Positions 16,285-25,469 are shown, counted from the first letter of the stretch. The stretch: 39,488 nt of DNA from CAZJAD01 sp964543855 (GCA_964543855.1 CAZJAD010000011.1:1-39488), one strand, 5' to 3'. Notes: generated by a model not told the origin, from the letters alone. Numbers and translations are program-made.

Positions 16285-17638
16285 GTCGCCCATGGATCTG
16301 ATCGGCCACCGTGTCCTCTTGGGAATCACAGGAGGCATCGCGGCCTACAAATCGGCCTACCTCTGCCGACTTCTGATCAAGGCCGGTGCTGAGGTTCAGG
16401 TGATCATGACCTCCGCCGCCGCGAAATTCGTGACGCCGCTGACCTTCGAAACCTTGACCGCGCGGCCGGTATATACCGAGATGTTCCCGGATGGCCGGGA
16501 GGTCTCGCCCTGGCACACCGAATTGGCAACCTGGGCTGAGCTGGCTCTGGTTGCTCCGGCAACGGCCAATCACATTGCGAAACTGGCGGCTGGCATCGCC
16601 GATGACCTGCTCACAACGACGATGCTCACCTTCGACTCCCTGCGAGTTCTCGCGCCGGCCATGAACCACCGCATGTGGGCCAATACCGCCACGCAGGAGA
16701 ACCTTCGAACGCTTCGGGGGCGCGGTTACTACATCCTCGAGCCCGCAACGGGCGAAATGGCACGCCCCGGAGAAGAATCCGGCGTGGGCCGTATGCAGGA
16801 GCCTGACGAGATCTTTCGTGAAGTGGCTCGATTGATCACCACGCCGCATGACCTGCATGGAGTGCGCGTTCTCGTGACCGCGGGTCGTACCGAGGAAGCT
16901 TGGGACCCGGTTCGCATCTTGACGAACCGTTCCACGGGACGCATGGGTTTTGCCTTGGCCGAGGAGGCGCGGGAGCGCGGCGCGGCCGTCGTACTCGTGC
17001 ACGGACCGACCGAACTCGTGCCACCCGTCGGAGTTCGCCTGCGATCCGTCACCAGCGCCGGTCAAATGGCCAAAGTCGTCGATGAAGAAGCCAGGAGCGC
17101 GGACATCGTGCTCATGGCCGCGGCTGTCTCCGACTACACGTTCGCCGAGACATCGCCCGCAAAGATCAAGAAGAGCCAGCCGTCGGTTTCCGTCACCTTG
17201 AATCAGACACAGGACATCTTGGCTCGCCTTCCGCGATCGAATCCTAGGCAAATCGTCGTTGGCTTTGCCTTGGAGACTGAGAACCTCCTCGAGAACGCTT
17301 TGAAGAAGCTGCATGCAAAGAAGCTTGACTTGGTCATCGCCAACAATCCTCTCAAGGCTGGATCAGGTTTCGGCTCTCCAACCAACGAGGTGCTGCTCAT
17401 CGGTCGTGACGGCGAAGTGGAAGGGTTGCCGCTTTCGTCGAAGCGAGAAGTCGCCCGCGCCATTCTCCACCGCGTAACGCATCTCTGGCGCGAAGGAAAG
17501 TCTCGCGAGAAGAGTCCGGCCCAGCCACCACAGGCAGCGCCCAGCGACAAAGAGGCAGCCACACCGGCGGCTTCGAAATCGGCTCACAGGCCGCGCCGGA
17601 GAACTCACAAGGGCAGGTCAAAGAAAAAGAAGCAATGA
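16274..17638 (+). CDS. coaBC: Bifunctional phosphopantothenoylcysteine synthetase/decarboxylase
   Basis: This enzyme makes 4'-phosphopantetheine for coenzyme A. The N-terminal flavoprotein CoaC half (~residues 1-190) has GITGGIAAYKSAYLCRLL, the active-site His in SPWHTELATWAEL and APAMNHRMW. The CoaB half has VLVTAGRTEEAWDPVRI and NRSTGRMGFALAEEA. One oddity is the segment before GVGRMQEP, which often carries a catalytic Cys (ACG) but reads MARPGEES here; some lineages have substitutions at this site. A ~45-residue basic tail follows the CoaB domain, ending RRRTHKGRSKKKKQ, with no counterpart in typical enzymes. Start: ATG 16274 overlapping rpoZ; ATG 16292 is also possible. Confidence 0.95.
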   Translation: MKSESPMDLIGHRVLLGITGGIAAYKSAYLCRLLIKAGAEVQVIMTSAAAKFVTPLTFETLTARPVYTEMFPDGREVSPWHTELATWAELALVAPATANHIAKLAAGIADDLLTTTMLTFDSLRVLAPAMNHRMWANTATQENLRTLRGRGYYILEPATGEMARPGEESGVGRMQEPDEIFREVARLITTPHDLHGVRVLVTAGRTEEAWDPVRILTNRSTGRMGFALAEEARERGAAVVLVHGPTELVPPVGVRLRSVTSAGQMAKVVDEEARSADIVLMAAAVSDYTFAETSPAKIKKSQPSVSVTLNQTQDILARLPRSNPRQIVVGFALETENLLENALKKLHAKKLDLVIANNPLKAGSGFGSPTNEVLLIGRDGEVEGLPLSSKREVARAILHRVTHLWREGKSREKSPAQPPQAAPSDKEAATPAASKSAHRPRRRTHKGRSKKKKQ

Positions 17639-18348
17639 CCAAGGACCGCGATTCCGTTGAGCAAGCCCGACAGCTTGCGCACCGCTATTTCGAACAACAG
17701 TCTCTCTTCGAGGACGAGGTCTATTTGCCCTCGCGACCCAAGGAATCGCGGCTGCACACTCTTCGCGGAGCGTTGGATCCGCTTCCGACATCCTTGGCGG
17801 ATTTTGAGAAAGAGATTCGAGATTGCGTCCGCTGTCCTCTTGGAGAGACGCGCACCAAATTCGTCTTCGGTGATGGAAATCCGAAGGCGGATATCGTCTT
17901 CGTGGGCGAGGCTCCCGGACGCGATGAGGATTTGCAGGGCGTACCATTCGTCGGGCGTGCCGGCAAACTCCTCGACCAGCTCCTCCACGAAGTGGGCTTT
18001 GGCCGAAAAGATATTTACATCTGCAATGTGCTCAAATGTCGTCCGCCTGAAAACCGCGACCCAGCCTCGGATGAAATCGAGACCTGCAAGCCCTATCTCC
18101 TGACGCAACTCTCGATCATTCGCCCAAGAATTCTCGTCTGCGTCGGTCGCTTCGCTGCACAGGTCCTCCTCGGAGTCAAAGACAGCATGAAAGCCCTTCG
18201 AGGCCGCACTTTTTCATGGCAAGGAGTACAGGTATTCATTACCTATCATACCGCCTACTATCTGCGCAATCCGAATGCGACGGACATAGGGCGCGAAGAT
18301 TTCGCAATGCTGCGTCGCATGTATGATGACTTGAAATCACCCTGGTGA
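17635..18348 (+). CDS. Family 4 uracil-DNA glycosylase (4Fe-4S)
   Basis: The protein has 237 residues. It removes uracil from DNA. Motif 1 is GEAPGRDEDLQGVPFVGRAG. Four cysteines fit the iron-sulfur cluster: CVRC before motif 1, the C of LKCRPPENR and the C of ETCKPYL. Motif 2, normally HPAYLLRNP in this family, reads HTAYYLRNP, so the proline after the catalytic-loop His is Thr. About 55 extra residues precede the CVRC. Its ATG overlaps the coaBC TGA by four bases, indicating coupling; dnaB follows after 7 bases. The role in base excision repair is family knowledge. Confidence 0.92.
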   Translation: MTKDRDSVEQARQLAHRYFEQQSLFEDEVYLPSRPKESRLHTLRGALDPLPTSLADFEKEIRDCVRCPLGETRTKFVFGDGNPKADIVFVGEAPGRDEDLQGVPFVGRAGKLLDQLLHEVGFGRKDIYICNVLKCRPPENRDPASDEIETCKPYLLTQLSIIRPRILVCVGRFAAQVLLGVKDSMKALRGRTFSWQGVQVFITYHTAYYLRNPNATDIGREDFAMLRRMYDDLKSPW

Positions 18349-18355
18349 GATATTG

Positions 18356-19816
18356 ATGAGCGCCGAACCTTTTCAAAGCTCAGTCGTGGATGAAGTCGCG
18401 GGGCGAGTCCCGCCGCAAGCCGTGGACATGGAAAAAGCTGTCCTGGGTGCCGTGATGATCGACTCCGACAGCTTCGTGCGCATCCGCGACATGCTCGATG
18501 AAAGCTGTTTCTACCGGCCGATTCACGCGACGATTTTCAGTGCCATGGTCCGACTCGACGATGCCCATCAACCCATCGATCTGCTGACCATGACCGAAAC
18601 GCTGCGCCAAATGGACAAGCTCGAAGAGATCGGAGGCGAGCTGTATCTGTCGGAACTCACAGAAGCCGTTCCGAGTTCGGCGAATATCGAGTACTATGCT
18701 CGCAGTGTTCTGGAAAAGGCTGTCCTGCGGCGCATCATCTCGCTCGCAGCCCAAACCGCGGGCGCTGGCTACGAACCGGGAGCTCGTTCGGAAGAGCTGC
18801 TGGAGAAACTGCACGCGCAACTTCTTCAAGTCATGCAGCGTCACTTGGGAGGAGCTCAAACGCTGCGTGCCGTCATGCATGAAACCGTGGACCAAATCGA
18901 GAAGATCAAGGCGCGTGGAGGATATGTTACAGGCGTCGGCACCGGGTTTGACCGGTTGGACGATTTCACAGCCGGCTTTCGGCCGGGCGAGCTCATTGTG
19001 GTTGCCGCGCGGCCTTCAATGGGCAAAACGGCCTTGGCATTGGATATCGCCCGTAATGCTGCCGCACTGCATGACCGACCGGTGGCGCTTTTCTCTCTCG
19101 AGATGGACATGAGCCAGATTGCCCAGCGGTTTCTCTCGGCGGATGCGCATATCAATAGCATGCGTTTGCGCTCCAGTGCCAAGCTGCGGAATGAGGAATG
19201 GGAGGAACTCTCGGCCGCCGCGGCTCGCCTCTCGGAACTGCCAATCTACATCGATGATGCACCGGGAATCGGGATCACCGAGATTCGCGCACGGGCCCGA
19301 CAGCTCTGGATCGAACATCGAATCGGCTTGGTGATTCTCGACTATTTGCAGCTTGTTCAACCTCCCAAATTAGTGGAGAATCTGCAGCAATGGGTGGCCT
19401 TCGTCAGTGCCTCGATGAAGAAGCTGGCCAAGGAACTGAGGGTGCCGGTGGTGATACTCTCGCAGCTCTCGCGCGGCCCAGAACACCGAGGCGGAGAGCA
19501 CCGGCCGATGCTCTCGGATTTGCGTGATTCCGGTGCCATCGAACAGGATGCCGATGTCGTGCTCTTCATCTATCGCCCGGCGCTCTATCCCGACCTTTAC
19601 AAAAACAAGAAATTCAAGTTTCAGGATCGCGAGTACGACTCTGAGGGAATCGCCGAGGTAATCATCGCCAAGAATCGAAACGGCCCGACCGGAAGTTTCT
19701 TGCTCAGTTTTGTCAACGCTTACGCTCAGTTCAGCAACCTCGCCGAAGAGATACCCCCGACTCCCGAAGGAAAGGAAGAAACGGGAGTGCCGTCAGACGA
19801 AGAATCACCCTTTTAG
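18356..19816 (+). CDS. dnaB: Replicative DNA helicase DnaB
   Basis: The protein has 486 residues. DnaB is the hexameric helicase unwinding DNA ahead of the replication fork. The N-terminal domain starts at RVPPQAVDMEKAVLGAVMID. The RecA-like C-terminal domain contains Walker A ARPSMGKTALALD, the SLEMD motif, Walker B LVILDYLQL and the QLSRGPEHR stretch. It ends in an acidic tail, as in most DnaB proteins. Start: ATG 18356; an in-frame TTG lies one codon earlier. There is no sign of an intein. No dnaC or dnaI is adjacent. Confidence 0.97.
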   Translation: MSAEPFQSSVVDEVAGRVPPQAVDMEKAVLGAVMIDSDSFVRIRDMLDESCFYRPIHATIFSAMVRLDDAHQPIDLLTMTETLRQMDKLEEIGGELYLSELTEAVPSSANIEYYARSVLEKAVLRRIISLAAQTAGAGYEPGARSEELLEKLHAQLLQVMQRHLGGAQTLRAVMHETVDQIEKIKARGGYVTGVGTGFDRLDDFTAGFRPGELIVVAARPSMGKTALALDIARNAAALHDRPVALFSLEMDMSQIAQRFLSADAHINSMRLRSSAKLRNEEWEELSAAAARLSELPIYIDDAPGIGITEIRARARQLWIEHRIGLVILDYLQLVQPPKLVENLQQWVAFVSASMKKLAKELRVPVVILSQLSRGPEHRGGEHRPMLSDLRDSGAIEQDADVVLFIYRPALYPDLYKNKKFKFQDREYDSEGIAEVIIAKNRNGPTGSFLLSFVNAYAQFSNLAEEIPPTPEGKEETGVPSDEESPF

Positions 19817-19864
19817 ATATCGAGTAGATGGAGCAGGCCGTTAGGCAATCGACTTGACGACATC

Positions 19865-22093
19865 ATGAGTGTAATTGCACTTCAAGACTCCGACAGGATA
19901 GACCAGGTTCTGGTGCATCCTGACTACCGGCAAATGGAGCCGCAGCATGTCGAAGCCTTCCGAGAAATCGCGGGCATGATGATCTCGAAACGGCCTGACA
20001 CGGATGTGGCACTCCTCGATCGTGCGTTTCGCTTTGCTTATCAGGCCCATCAGGGACAATTCCGCCTTTCGGGAGAGCCCTACATTATTCACCTGATTGA
20101 GGACGCTCGCTTGCTGGCGGAAATCGGGATGGATGACACCACCATCGCGGCTGGCTTTCTGCACGATACCGTGGAAGACACCCCGATTACCCTCGAGCAG
20201 TTGCACTCGGAGTTCGGAGAGACAATTGCAATGCTCGTGGACGGCGTGACGAAGATCCCCGAGCTGAAGTACGAATCCGCCGAGGAAAAACAGGCGTCCA
20301 ACTTCCACAAGATGCTGCTGTCGATCTCGAAGGACCTTCGCGTTATTGTCATCAAGTTCGCTGATAGAATCCATAATATGCGCACGATCTCGCACCTCCC
20401 GCGCAAGGCCCAGGAGCGCATCGCCTTGGAGACGCGAGATGTCTACGCCCCTCTGGCTCATCGCATGGGCATCGGACGATTCAAATGGGAGCTCGAGGAC
20501 TTGGCCTTCAAGGTGCTCGAACCGAGGGCTTATCGCGAGCTTGCCCAGAAGGTGGCCTTGACCCACGACGAACGCGAGGCCATGGTCCAAGTTGTTCTGG
20601 AGCCGATCAAAGAAGAGCTGAGCCGTTTGGGCATCAAAGCGAGGGTCTTCGGGCGTGCCAAACACCTCTATAGTATTCATAATAAAATTCGAATTCGAGG
20701 TTACACTTTTGATGAAATTCTCGACTTGATCGCGATTCGCATCGTTGTCCAGAGAGTAGAGGACTGCTATTTCGTTCTCGGGATTGTGCATTCGCTTTTT
20801 ACGCCGATTCCCGACCAGTTTTACGATTACATCGCGACGCCGAAGTCGAATATGTACCAGTCCCTTCACACGAGTGTCTTTGAACCGGACGGTCGCAAAG
20901 TCGAGGTGCAGATTCGCACGGAAGAAATGGATCGCACAGCCGAGTATGGCATCGCGGCACACTGGCGCTATAAAGAAGGCTCGTCGCGTCAAGATGAGTT
21001 GGATGGTCAAATGGCCTGGATCCGCCAACTCTTGGATTCCCAGAACGAGAGCTCATCGTCAGGCGAGTTCCTCGAGAACCTGAAGATCGATCTGTTCCAG
21101 GATGAAATTTTCGTCTTCACGCCGCGCGGCAGGCTCATCACGCTTCCTCAGCGGGCCACCCCGGTGGACTTCGCCTTTGCCGTGCACACGGGCGTCGGAC
21201 TCCATGCGATGGCCGCTAAGGTCAACGGCCAGATCGCTCCCCTCTCCCGATCGCTGAAATCAGGCGACGTCGTGGAGATTATCACATCGACCAACCAGCG
21301 ACCGAATCCCGACTGGCTCAAATTCGTCACCACATCCCGTGCACGGTCCAAGATAAAGAAGTGGCTCAAAGAACAACACTACGAAGAATCCGTTCGTCTG
21401 GGCAAGGACATTATCCAGCGTGAACTGACGAAACTGCGGCTCCGGAAGACCACAAAGGAGATGGAAGAAGTCGCTCTCTCTTTCGGGCACAGCAACCTGC
21501 CTGACTTCTATGCGGCGGTGGGTTCGGGAGACATCTCCGTCCCGGGTGTTGTTCGAAAGTTGCTTCCGAGCGATCGACCCGAAGTCGCTGAATCCCTCCT
21601 GACACGCGTGATCCGCAAGGTCAAAGGCGTGGAAGGTGGAGTGCGGATCCACGGCCTGGAGAATGTGGCCGTGCACTTCGGCAAGTGCTGCCAGCCACTG
21701 CCCGGGGATCGAATCACGGGATTTATCACCACCGGCCGTGGAGTCTCCATCCATCGCCTGGATTGCCCCAACATCTCCCAGCTCATGCGCCAGCCTCAGC
21801 GCAACATCATCGTGGAGTGGGATGTTGATCGCGATACCCATTTCAATGCTCGCATCCGTGTCATGGCTGAAGACCGCAAAAACCTTCTGCGCGACATCAC
21901 CGAAGCCATCGCGTCTCAGGATGTGAATATCATCTTTCTCGATATGAAAAAGGAAGATGCGATCTCTATCGGCCACATGGTTGTCGAGGTGAAATCCCTG
22001 CCGCACCTGACCCGGGTTATCAAACGAATGCTGGCCGTTCGCGGCATCTTCCATGTCGAGCGAATTGGCGAAGATTTGTCAACTGAGAAATAG
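19865..22093 (+). CDS. rel: Bifunctional (p)ppGpp synthetase/hydrolase, Rel/SpoT family
   Basis: The protein has 742 residues with the full long-RSH layout. The hydrolase HD domain has FLHDTVEDT (around residue 99) and KFADRIHNMRT, so hydrolysis should be intact. The synthetase domain follows, with RGYTFDEILDLIAIRIV, SNMYQSLHTSVFEP and EVQIRTEEMDRTAEYGIAAHW. The TGS domain begins IFVFTPRGRLITLP, and an ACT domain lies at the C-terminus. The RxKD (bifunctional) or ExDD (RelA) position reads QFYD, matching neither exactly. Both active sites look complete, so this probably sets ppGpp levels on amino-acid starvation. It begins after a 48-base gap from dnaB, without an obvious Shine-Dalgarno. Confidence 0.95.
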   Translation: MSVIALQDSDRIDQVLVHPDYRQMEPQHVEAFREIAGMMISKRPDTDVALLDRAFRFAYQAHQGQFRLSGEPYIIHLIEDARLLAEIGMDDTTIAAGFLHDTVEDTPITLEQLHSEFGETIAMLVDGVTKIPELKYESAEEKQASNFHKMLLSISKDLRVIVIKFADRIHNMRTISHLPRKAQERIALETRDVYAPLAHRMGIGRFKWELEDLAFKVLEPRAYRELAQKVALTHDEREAMVQVVLEPIKEELSRLGIKARVFGRAKHLYSIHNKIRIRGYTFDEILDLIAIRIVVQRVEDCYFVLGIVHSLFTPIPDQFYDYIATPKSNMYQSLHTSVFEPDGRKVEVQIRTEEMDRTAEYGIAAHWRYKEGSSRQDELDGQMAWIRQLLDSQNESSSSGEFLENLKIDLFQDEIFVFTPRGRLITLPQRATPVDFAFAVHTGVGLHAMAAKVNGQIAPLSRSLKSGDVVEIITSTNQRPNPDWLKFVTTSRARSKIKKWLKEQHYEESVRLGKDIIQRELTKLRLRKTTKEMEEVALSFGHSNLPDFYAAVGSGDISVPGVVRKLLPSDRPEVAESLLTRVIRKVKGVEGGVRIHGLENVAVHFGKCCQPLPGDRITGFITTGRGVSIHRLDCPNISQLMRQPQRNIIVEWDVDRDTHFNARIRVMAEDRKNLLRDITEAIASQDVNIIFLDMKKEDAISIGHMVVEVKSLPHLTRVIKRMLAVRGIFHVERIGEDLSTEK

Positions 22094-22145
22094 AACAAAT
22101 AGCAAGATCTGTTAAAACGCGCGAGCAAACGCCGGAGGAACCTCC

Positions 22146-22457
22146 ATGCATACCTTTATTAAGAAGGATGTTGTCGAAAAGGTAACCCAAAAAAGCGGCG
22201 AGCGACCTGACACCGTGGCCAAAATCGTCAATGAAGTCTTCACGACCCTTCGGGAGATCATGGCCGAGGCACAGGATGAACTCCGCATTGAGATTCGCGA
22301 TTTCGGTGTCTTCGAGGTCAAGAAGACCAAGCCAAAACCGAAAGCTCGCAATCCCAAGACGAACGAGATCATCTATGTCGCTGCCCGCCGCAAGACGCAC
22401 TTCAAGCCGGGAAAACTCCTGAAAGAAGCCTTGAAAAGGCCCCTGGAGGACTCGTAG
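22146..22457 (+). CDS. HU/IHF family DNA-binding protein
   Basis: The protein has 103 residues. The N-terminal helices start FIKKDVVEKVTQ. The beta-arm signature reads KARNPKTNEIIYVAARRKTH, followed by FKPGKLLKEAL. It bends DNA as a dimer and helps to organise the nucleoid. Homologues next to housekeeping operons may be HU or IHF, and I cannot decide between them. GGAGG (22134-22138) lies 7 bases before the ATG and can pair with CCTCC (22141-22145). It is in line with ruvX 3 bases downstream. Confidence 0.93.
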   Translation: MHTFIKKDVVEKVTQKSGERPDTVAKIVNEVFTTLREIMAEAQDELRIEIRDFGVFEVKKTKPKPKARNPKTNEIIYVAARRKTHFKPGKLLKEALKRPLEDS

Positions 22458-22460
22458 GCA

Positions 22461-22868
22461 TTGCCGCGCCTGCTGGGGATTGACTACGGAACTCGCCGAC
22501 TCGGCATTGCCATCTCTGACGAAGAGGCGCGAGTTGCCGTGGGGCTTGCGACCTGGACATACCAGGGTCCGCAAACCATCCGTCAGCTAAAGAAACTGGT
22601 TGAAGATGAGAACATCCACCGCGTCGTTGTCGGCTATCCGCTGACCCTGCGCGGTGAGGTCGGTCCAAAAGCACGCGTCGTGGATGGCTTCATCGGCCGA
22701 CTCGAAGCCGAGGGCATTTCGGTCGAGCGATGGGACGAGCGATTCACGACCCGGTTGGCAAGTCAGTCAGCGCGATTAGCCGGTCTCTCCGAAAAGAAGC
22801 AGCGCGGCCGACTCGATATGGCTGCCGCTGTTCTCATGCTTCAAAGCTATCTTGACGCTCATCGCTGA
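22461..22868 (+). CDS. ruvX: RuvX/YqgF RNase H-fold protein, putative pre-16S rRNA or Holliday junction nuclease
   Basis: The protein has 135 residues. The family start LGIDYGTRRLGIAISD carries the first catalytic Asp, VVGYPLTLRGE the second acidic site region, and the late Asp lies in RGRLDMAAAVLMLQSYL. WDERFTT is also conserved. E. coli YqgF is needed for processing the 5' end of 16S rRNA; other members have been proposed as Holliday junction resolvases. Start: TTG 22461, three bases after the HU-like gene; it places LGIDYG at the normal distance from the N-terminus. Confidence 0.93.
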   Translation: MPRLLGIDYGTRRLGIAISDEEARVAVGLATWTYQGPQTIRQLKKLVEDENIHRVVVGYPLTLRGEVGPKARVVDGFIGRLEAEGISVERWDERFTTRLASQSARLAGLSEKKQRGRLDMAAAVLMLQSYLDAHR

Positions 22869-22927
22869 CATCCTTGGACAGCCCCGATCCTTTCTGGTGG
22901 TAACACCAGTCGATATGAAGTAACTCT

Positions 22928-23950
22928 ATGCCCAAGAAAATCCGCATTGGCATTCTCGGTGCCGGAGGGATGGCGCAAGTCGTTCATATCCCTCTGTTGC
23001 GAAAGCACCCGGATGCAGAGCTCATTGCCATCTGCGACCTCGATGCAAACAAAGCGGCCCTGGTGGCACAAAAGAACAAGATTCCCCTCTTCTTCCGGGA
23101 TGTCGAACGCTTTTTGGAGGCCGAGGGACTGGAAGCTGTTCTCATTTGCACACCGACCAACTCCCACATGGCCCTCGCATTGGCGGCTGTGTCCGCCGGC
23201 AAACACGTGCTCGTTGAAAAGCCGGCCGCACGCACTCACGCTGAAGCCGTGCGCATGGCCGCCGCCGCGGCGAAAGCCAAGTGCATCCTTATGGTCGCCA
23301 TGAATCACCGCTTCCGCCCCGATTCGATGATCATCAAGAACTTCATCGAGGCCAACGAACTGGGCAAAATCATACATGTCCGCGCCGGATGGCTGAAAAG
23401 AAAGGGCAAGTGGAGTCGTCCCACTTGGGTGCGGAACCCAAAGATCTCCGGGGGCGGAGTCATGATGGACCTCGGAATCCAGATGCTGGATGTCTGTCTC
23501 TGGCTCCTCGGAAACCCAAAGGTCGAGACCGTCGGCGCGATAGCGGCCCGCTCCGTCCCGGGCAGGAAAGTCGAGGATTCGTTATTCGCTTTTTACCGGC
23601 TCCGCGGAGGAGTCGGTCTGACCGTCGACACCTCCTGGTCTCTCATGTCTGACGAAACCGTGGCCTACACGATCTTCTACGGCACCCAGGGAGCCGCCGC
23701 CTTGAACCCTCCGAAGATTACAAAGGAGATGCACGGCGAGCTCGTCAATGTAACACCCGGAAAGCAACTCAAGCCAATGGATCTCTACAAGAAATCATTT
23801 GAATTCGAGGTGGATCACTTCATCCAATGCATCCAGCACAAGCGCAAGCCCATCTCGTCCATCGAGGAAGCTGTCGAAATAATGGCGGTCGTAGAAGCGA
23901 CCTATCGCAGCGTGACGGAGGGCCGGGAAGTGGCGGTGGCCGAGTCCTGA
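22928..23950 (+). CDS. Gfo/Idh/MocA family NAD(P)-dependent oxidoreductase
   Basis: The protein has 340 residues. The N-terminal Rossmann fold starts IRIGILGAGGMAQVVH. The conserved EKP motif (HVLVEKPAARTHAEA) gives the catalytic Lys. The C-terminal domain has GGGVMMDLGIQMLDVCLWLL, where the His often found in DxGxH is Gln, a substitution also seen in other family members. The family oxidises or reduces sugars and cyclitols, often sugar nucleotides; the substrate cannot be read here. A small hairpin with a GTAA loop (22894-22909) lies in the 59 bases before the ATG. lnt starts 2 bases after the stop. Confidence 0.9.
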   Translation: MPKKIRIGILGAGGMAQVVHIPLLRKHPDAELIAICDLDANKAALVAQKNKIPLFFRDVERFLEAEGLEAVLICTPTNSHMALALAAVSAGKHVLVEKPAARTHAEAVRMAAAAAKAKCILMVAMNHRFRPDSMIIKNFIEANELGKIIHVRAGWLKRKGKWSRPTWVRNPKISGGGVMMDLGIQMLDVCLWLLGNPKVETVGAIAARSVPGRKVEDSLFAFYRLRGGVGLTVDTSWSLMSDETVAYTIFYGTQGAAALNPPKITKEMHGELVNVTPGKQLKPMDLYKKSFEFEVDHFIQCIQHKRKPISSIEEAVEIMAVVEATYRSVTEGREVAVAES

Positions 23951-23951
23951 G

Positions 23952-25469
23952 GTGCACAGCGGAGTGGTACGATTTGGATTTCTCCTGGCGGCGGTTCTTG
24001 GAGTCCTGAGTTTCCCCCCCCTGCCGTTCAGCTTTCTCGCTTGGGTTTGTCTTGTTCCTTTTCTCGGTGCCTGCCACGGACTTGAGCCCCGTAAGGTTTT
24101 CGGCCGCGCCTACCTGGCAGGCGTCGTTTTCTTCGGCGGCATCTGCTACTGGATTGGTCTGAACGGCGGTGCACCCCCGGCGCTGGCGTGGGCGTCGATG
24201 CTCGCGACCGTGGCAATTCTGGCGCTCAACTGGGCCATATCGGCTGCGGCCTGTTCTTGGGCGATGCGCCGCGTCGGAATATGGGGAGCGTTTCTTCTTC
24301 CCGTTGTCTATGTCAGCTTTGAAATGTTCTTTGGATTGGGCGAAATCGGTTTCTGCTGGCCGATTTGGGCGCTCTCACAGGTCGGGTTGCTGCTCCCCTG
24401 TCAACTCAGCGACCTGACCGGTGTCTTCGGCCCATCGTTCTGGGTCGTGTTGCTCAACACCCTCATTTTTCTCGCTCTGCGTCTTAAGGGCACCACGCGC
24501 CGCACAATCATCGCTCTCGCTGCCGTCATCTTCGTGATTCCGTGGATCTACGGCGCCCTTCGACTTAGTGCACTGGACTTCACCAAGCACATTCGCGTCG
24601 GAGTCGTTCAAGCGAACATTCCGGCTCATCGAAAATGGGACATGCCGGCCGACGAAACCCTCTTGCTCTATCAGACGCAGTCGGAGATCGCGCTCGCCGC
24701 CCAGCCCGCATTTCTGGTTTGGCCGGAAACAGCCATTCCCGTTGCCCTGCGATTGCGGCCTTGGGCACGCAGTGAGATACATCGCTGGGTCGATAGTGTC
24801 GGCGTCCCGCTCCTGACCGGCGCCATAGACTACGAAGCAAACCGGCAAGGCGACGAGCTCCCGTTGAATGCGGCTTTTCAGGTCATACCGGGGTCGCGTG
24901 ACCTGCCGAGCTACGCCAAAATGCACTTGGTGCCCTTCGGCGAGCGGATCCCGGGGCAACGCTGGTTCCCCTTTCTTGGAGCGATACGGCTCGGCCAGGC
25001 CGAATTTGCGCAAGGGAAGGTGCTCACAATTTTCCAGCCTGTTCCGGATGCGCGAGTCGGTTGCCTTATTTGCTTTGAAGTCGTTTTTCCGGAAGTGGCG
25101 TCGAGATTCGTGCAACGGGGCGCCAACATCTTGGTCAACATGACCAACGACGGTTGGTACGGCAATTCTTCCGGGCCTTATCAGCATCTGGCATTAACCC
25201 GCCTGCGGGCCATTGTAACGCGTCGCAGCATTGCTCGTGCCGCCAACACCGGTATCTCCGCGCTCATCGATCCCGCAGGGCGGGTCGTCTGTAAGGCCGG
25301 GTGGGGGAGGCGAAGTGCGCTGGTGGCCGAACTGCCGTTCAACGCTGGCATCACCTTCGCCGTTCGCTACGCCGCCTGGTTACAGCTAATCTTGGCTGCC
25401 TTGGCGGTCGGAGCAATCCTTGTCTGCTGGCGGAAGGGAACGCCATCGGGGCATCGAGGGAGTCCGTGA
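23952..25469 (+). CDS. lnt: Apolipoprotein N-acyltransferase
   Basis: The protein has 505 residues. Lnt transfers the third acyl chain to the N-terminal Cys of lipoproteins in the inner membrane. About six to seven transmembrane helices fill the first ~200 residues. The periplasmic nitrilase domain has the catalytic triad in WPETAIP (Glu), SYAKMHLVPFGE (Lys) and LICFEVVFPE (Cys). It ends with a last membrane helix. The lipoproteins in this window (3443, 26534, 26835, 32813) are expected substrates. Start: GTG 23952, two bases after the oxidoreductase stop. Its stop overlaps the next start as GTGA. Confidence 0.95.
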   Translation: MHSGVVRFGFLLAAVLGVLSFPPLPFSFLAWVCLVPFLGACHGLEPRKVFGRAYLAGVVFFGGICYWIGLNGGAPPALAWASMLATVAILALNWAISAAACSWAMRRVGIWGAFLLPVVYVSFEMFFGLGEIGFCWPIWALSQVGLLLPCQLSDLTGVFGPSFWVVLLNTLIFLALRLKGTTRRTIIALAAVIFVIPWIYGALRLSALDFTKHIRVGVVQANIPAHRKWDMPADETLLLYQTQSEIALAAQPAFLVWPETAIPVALRLRPWARSEIHRWVDSVGVPLLTGAIDYEANRQGDELPLNAAFQVIPGSRDLPSYAKMHLVPFGERIPGQRWFPFLGAIRLGQAEFAQGKVLTIFQPVPDARVGCLICFEVVFPEVASRFVQRGANILVNMTNDGWYGNSSGPYQHLALTRLRAIVTRRSIARAANTGISALIDPAGRVVCKAGWGRRSALVAELPFNAGITFAVRYAAWLQLILAALAVGAILVCWRKGTPSGHRGSP

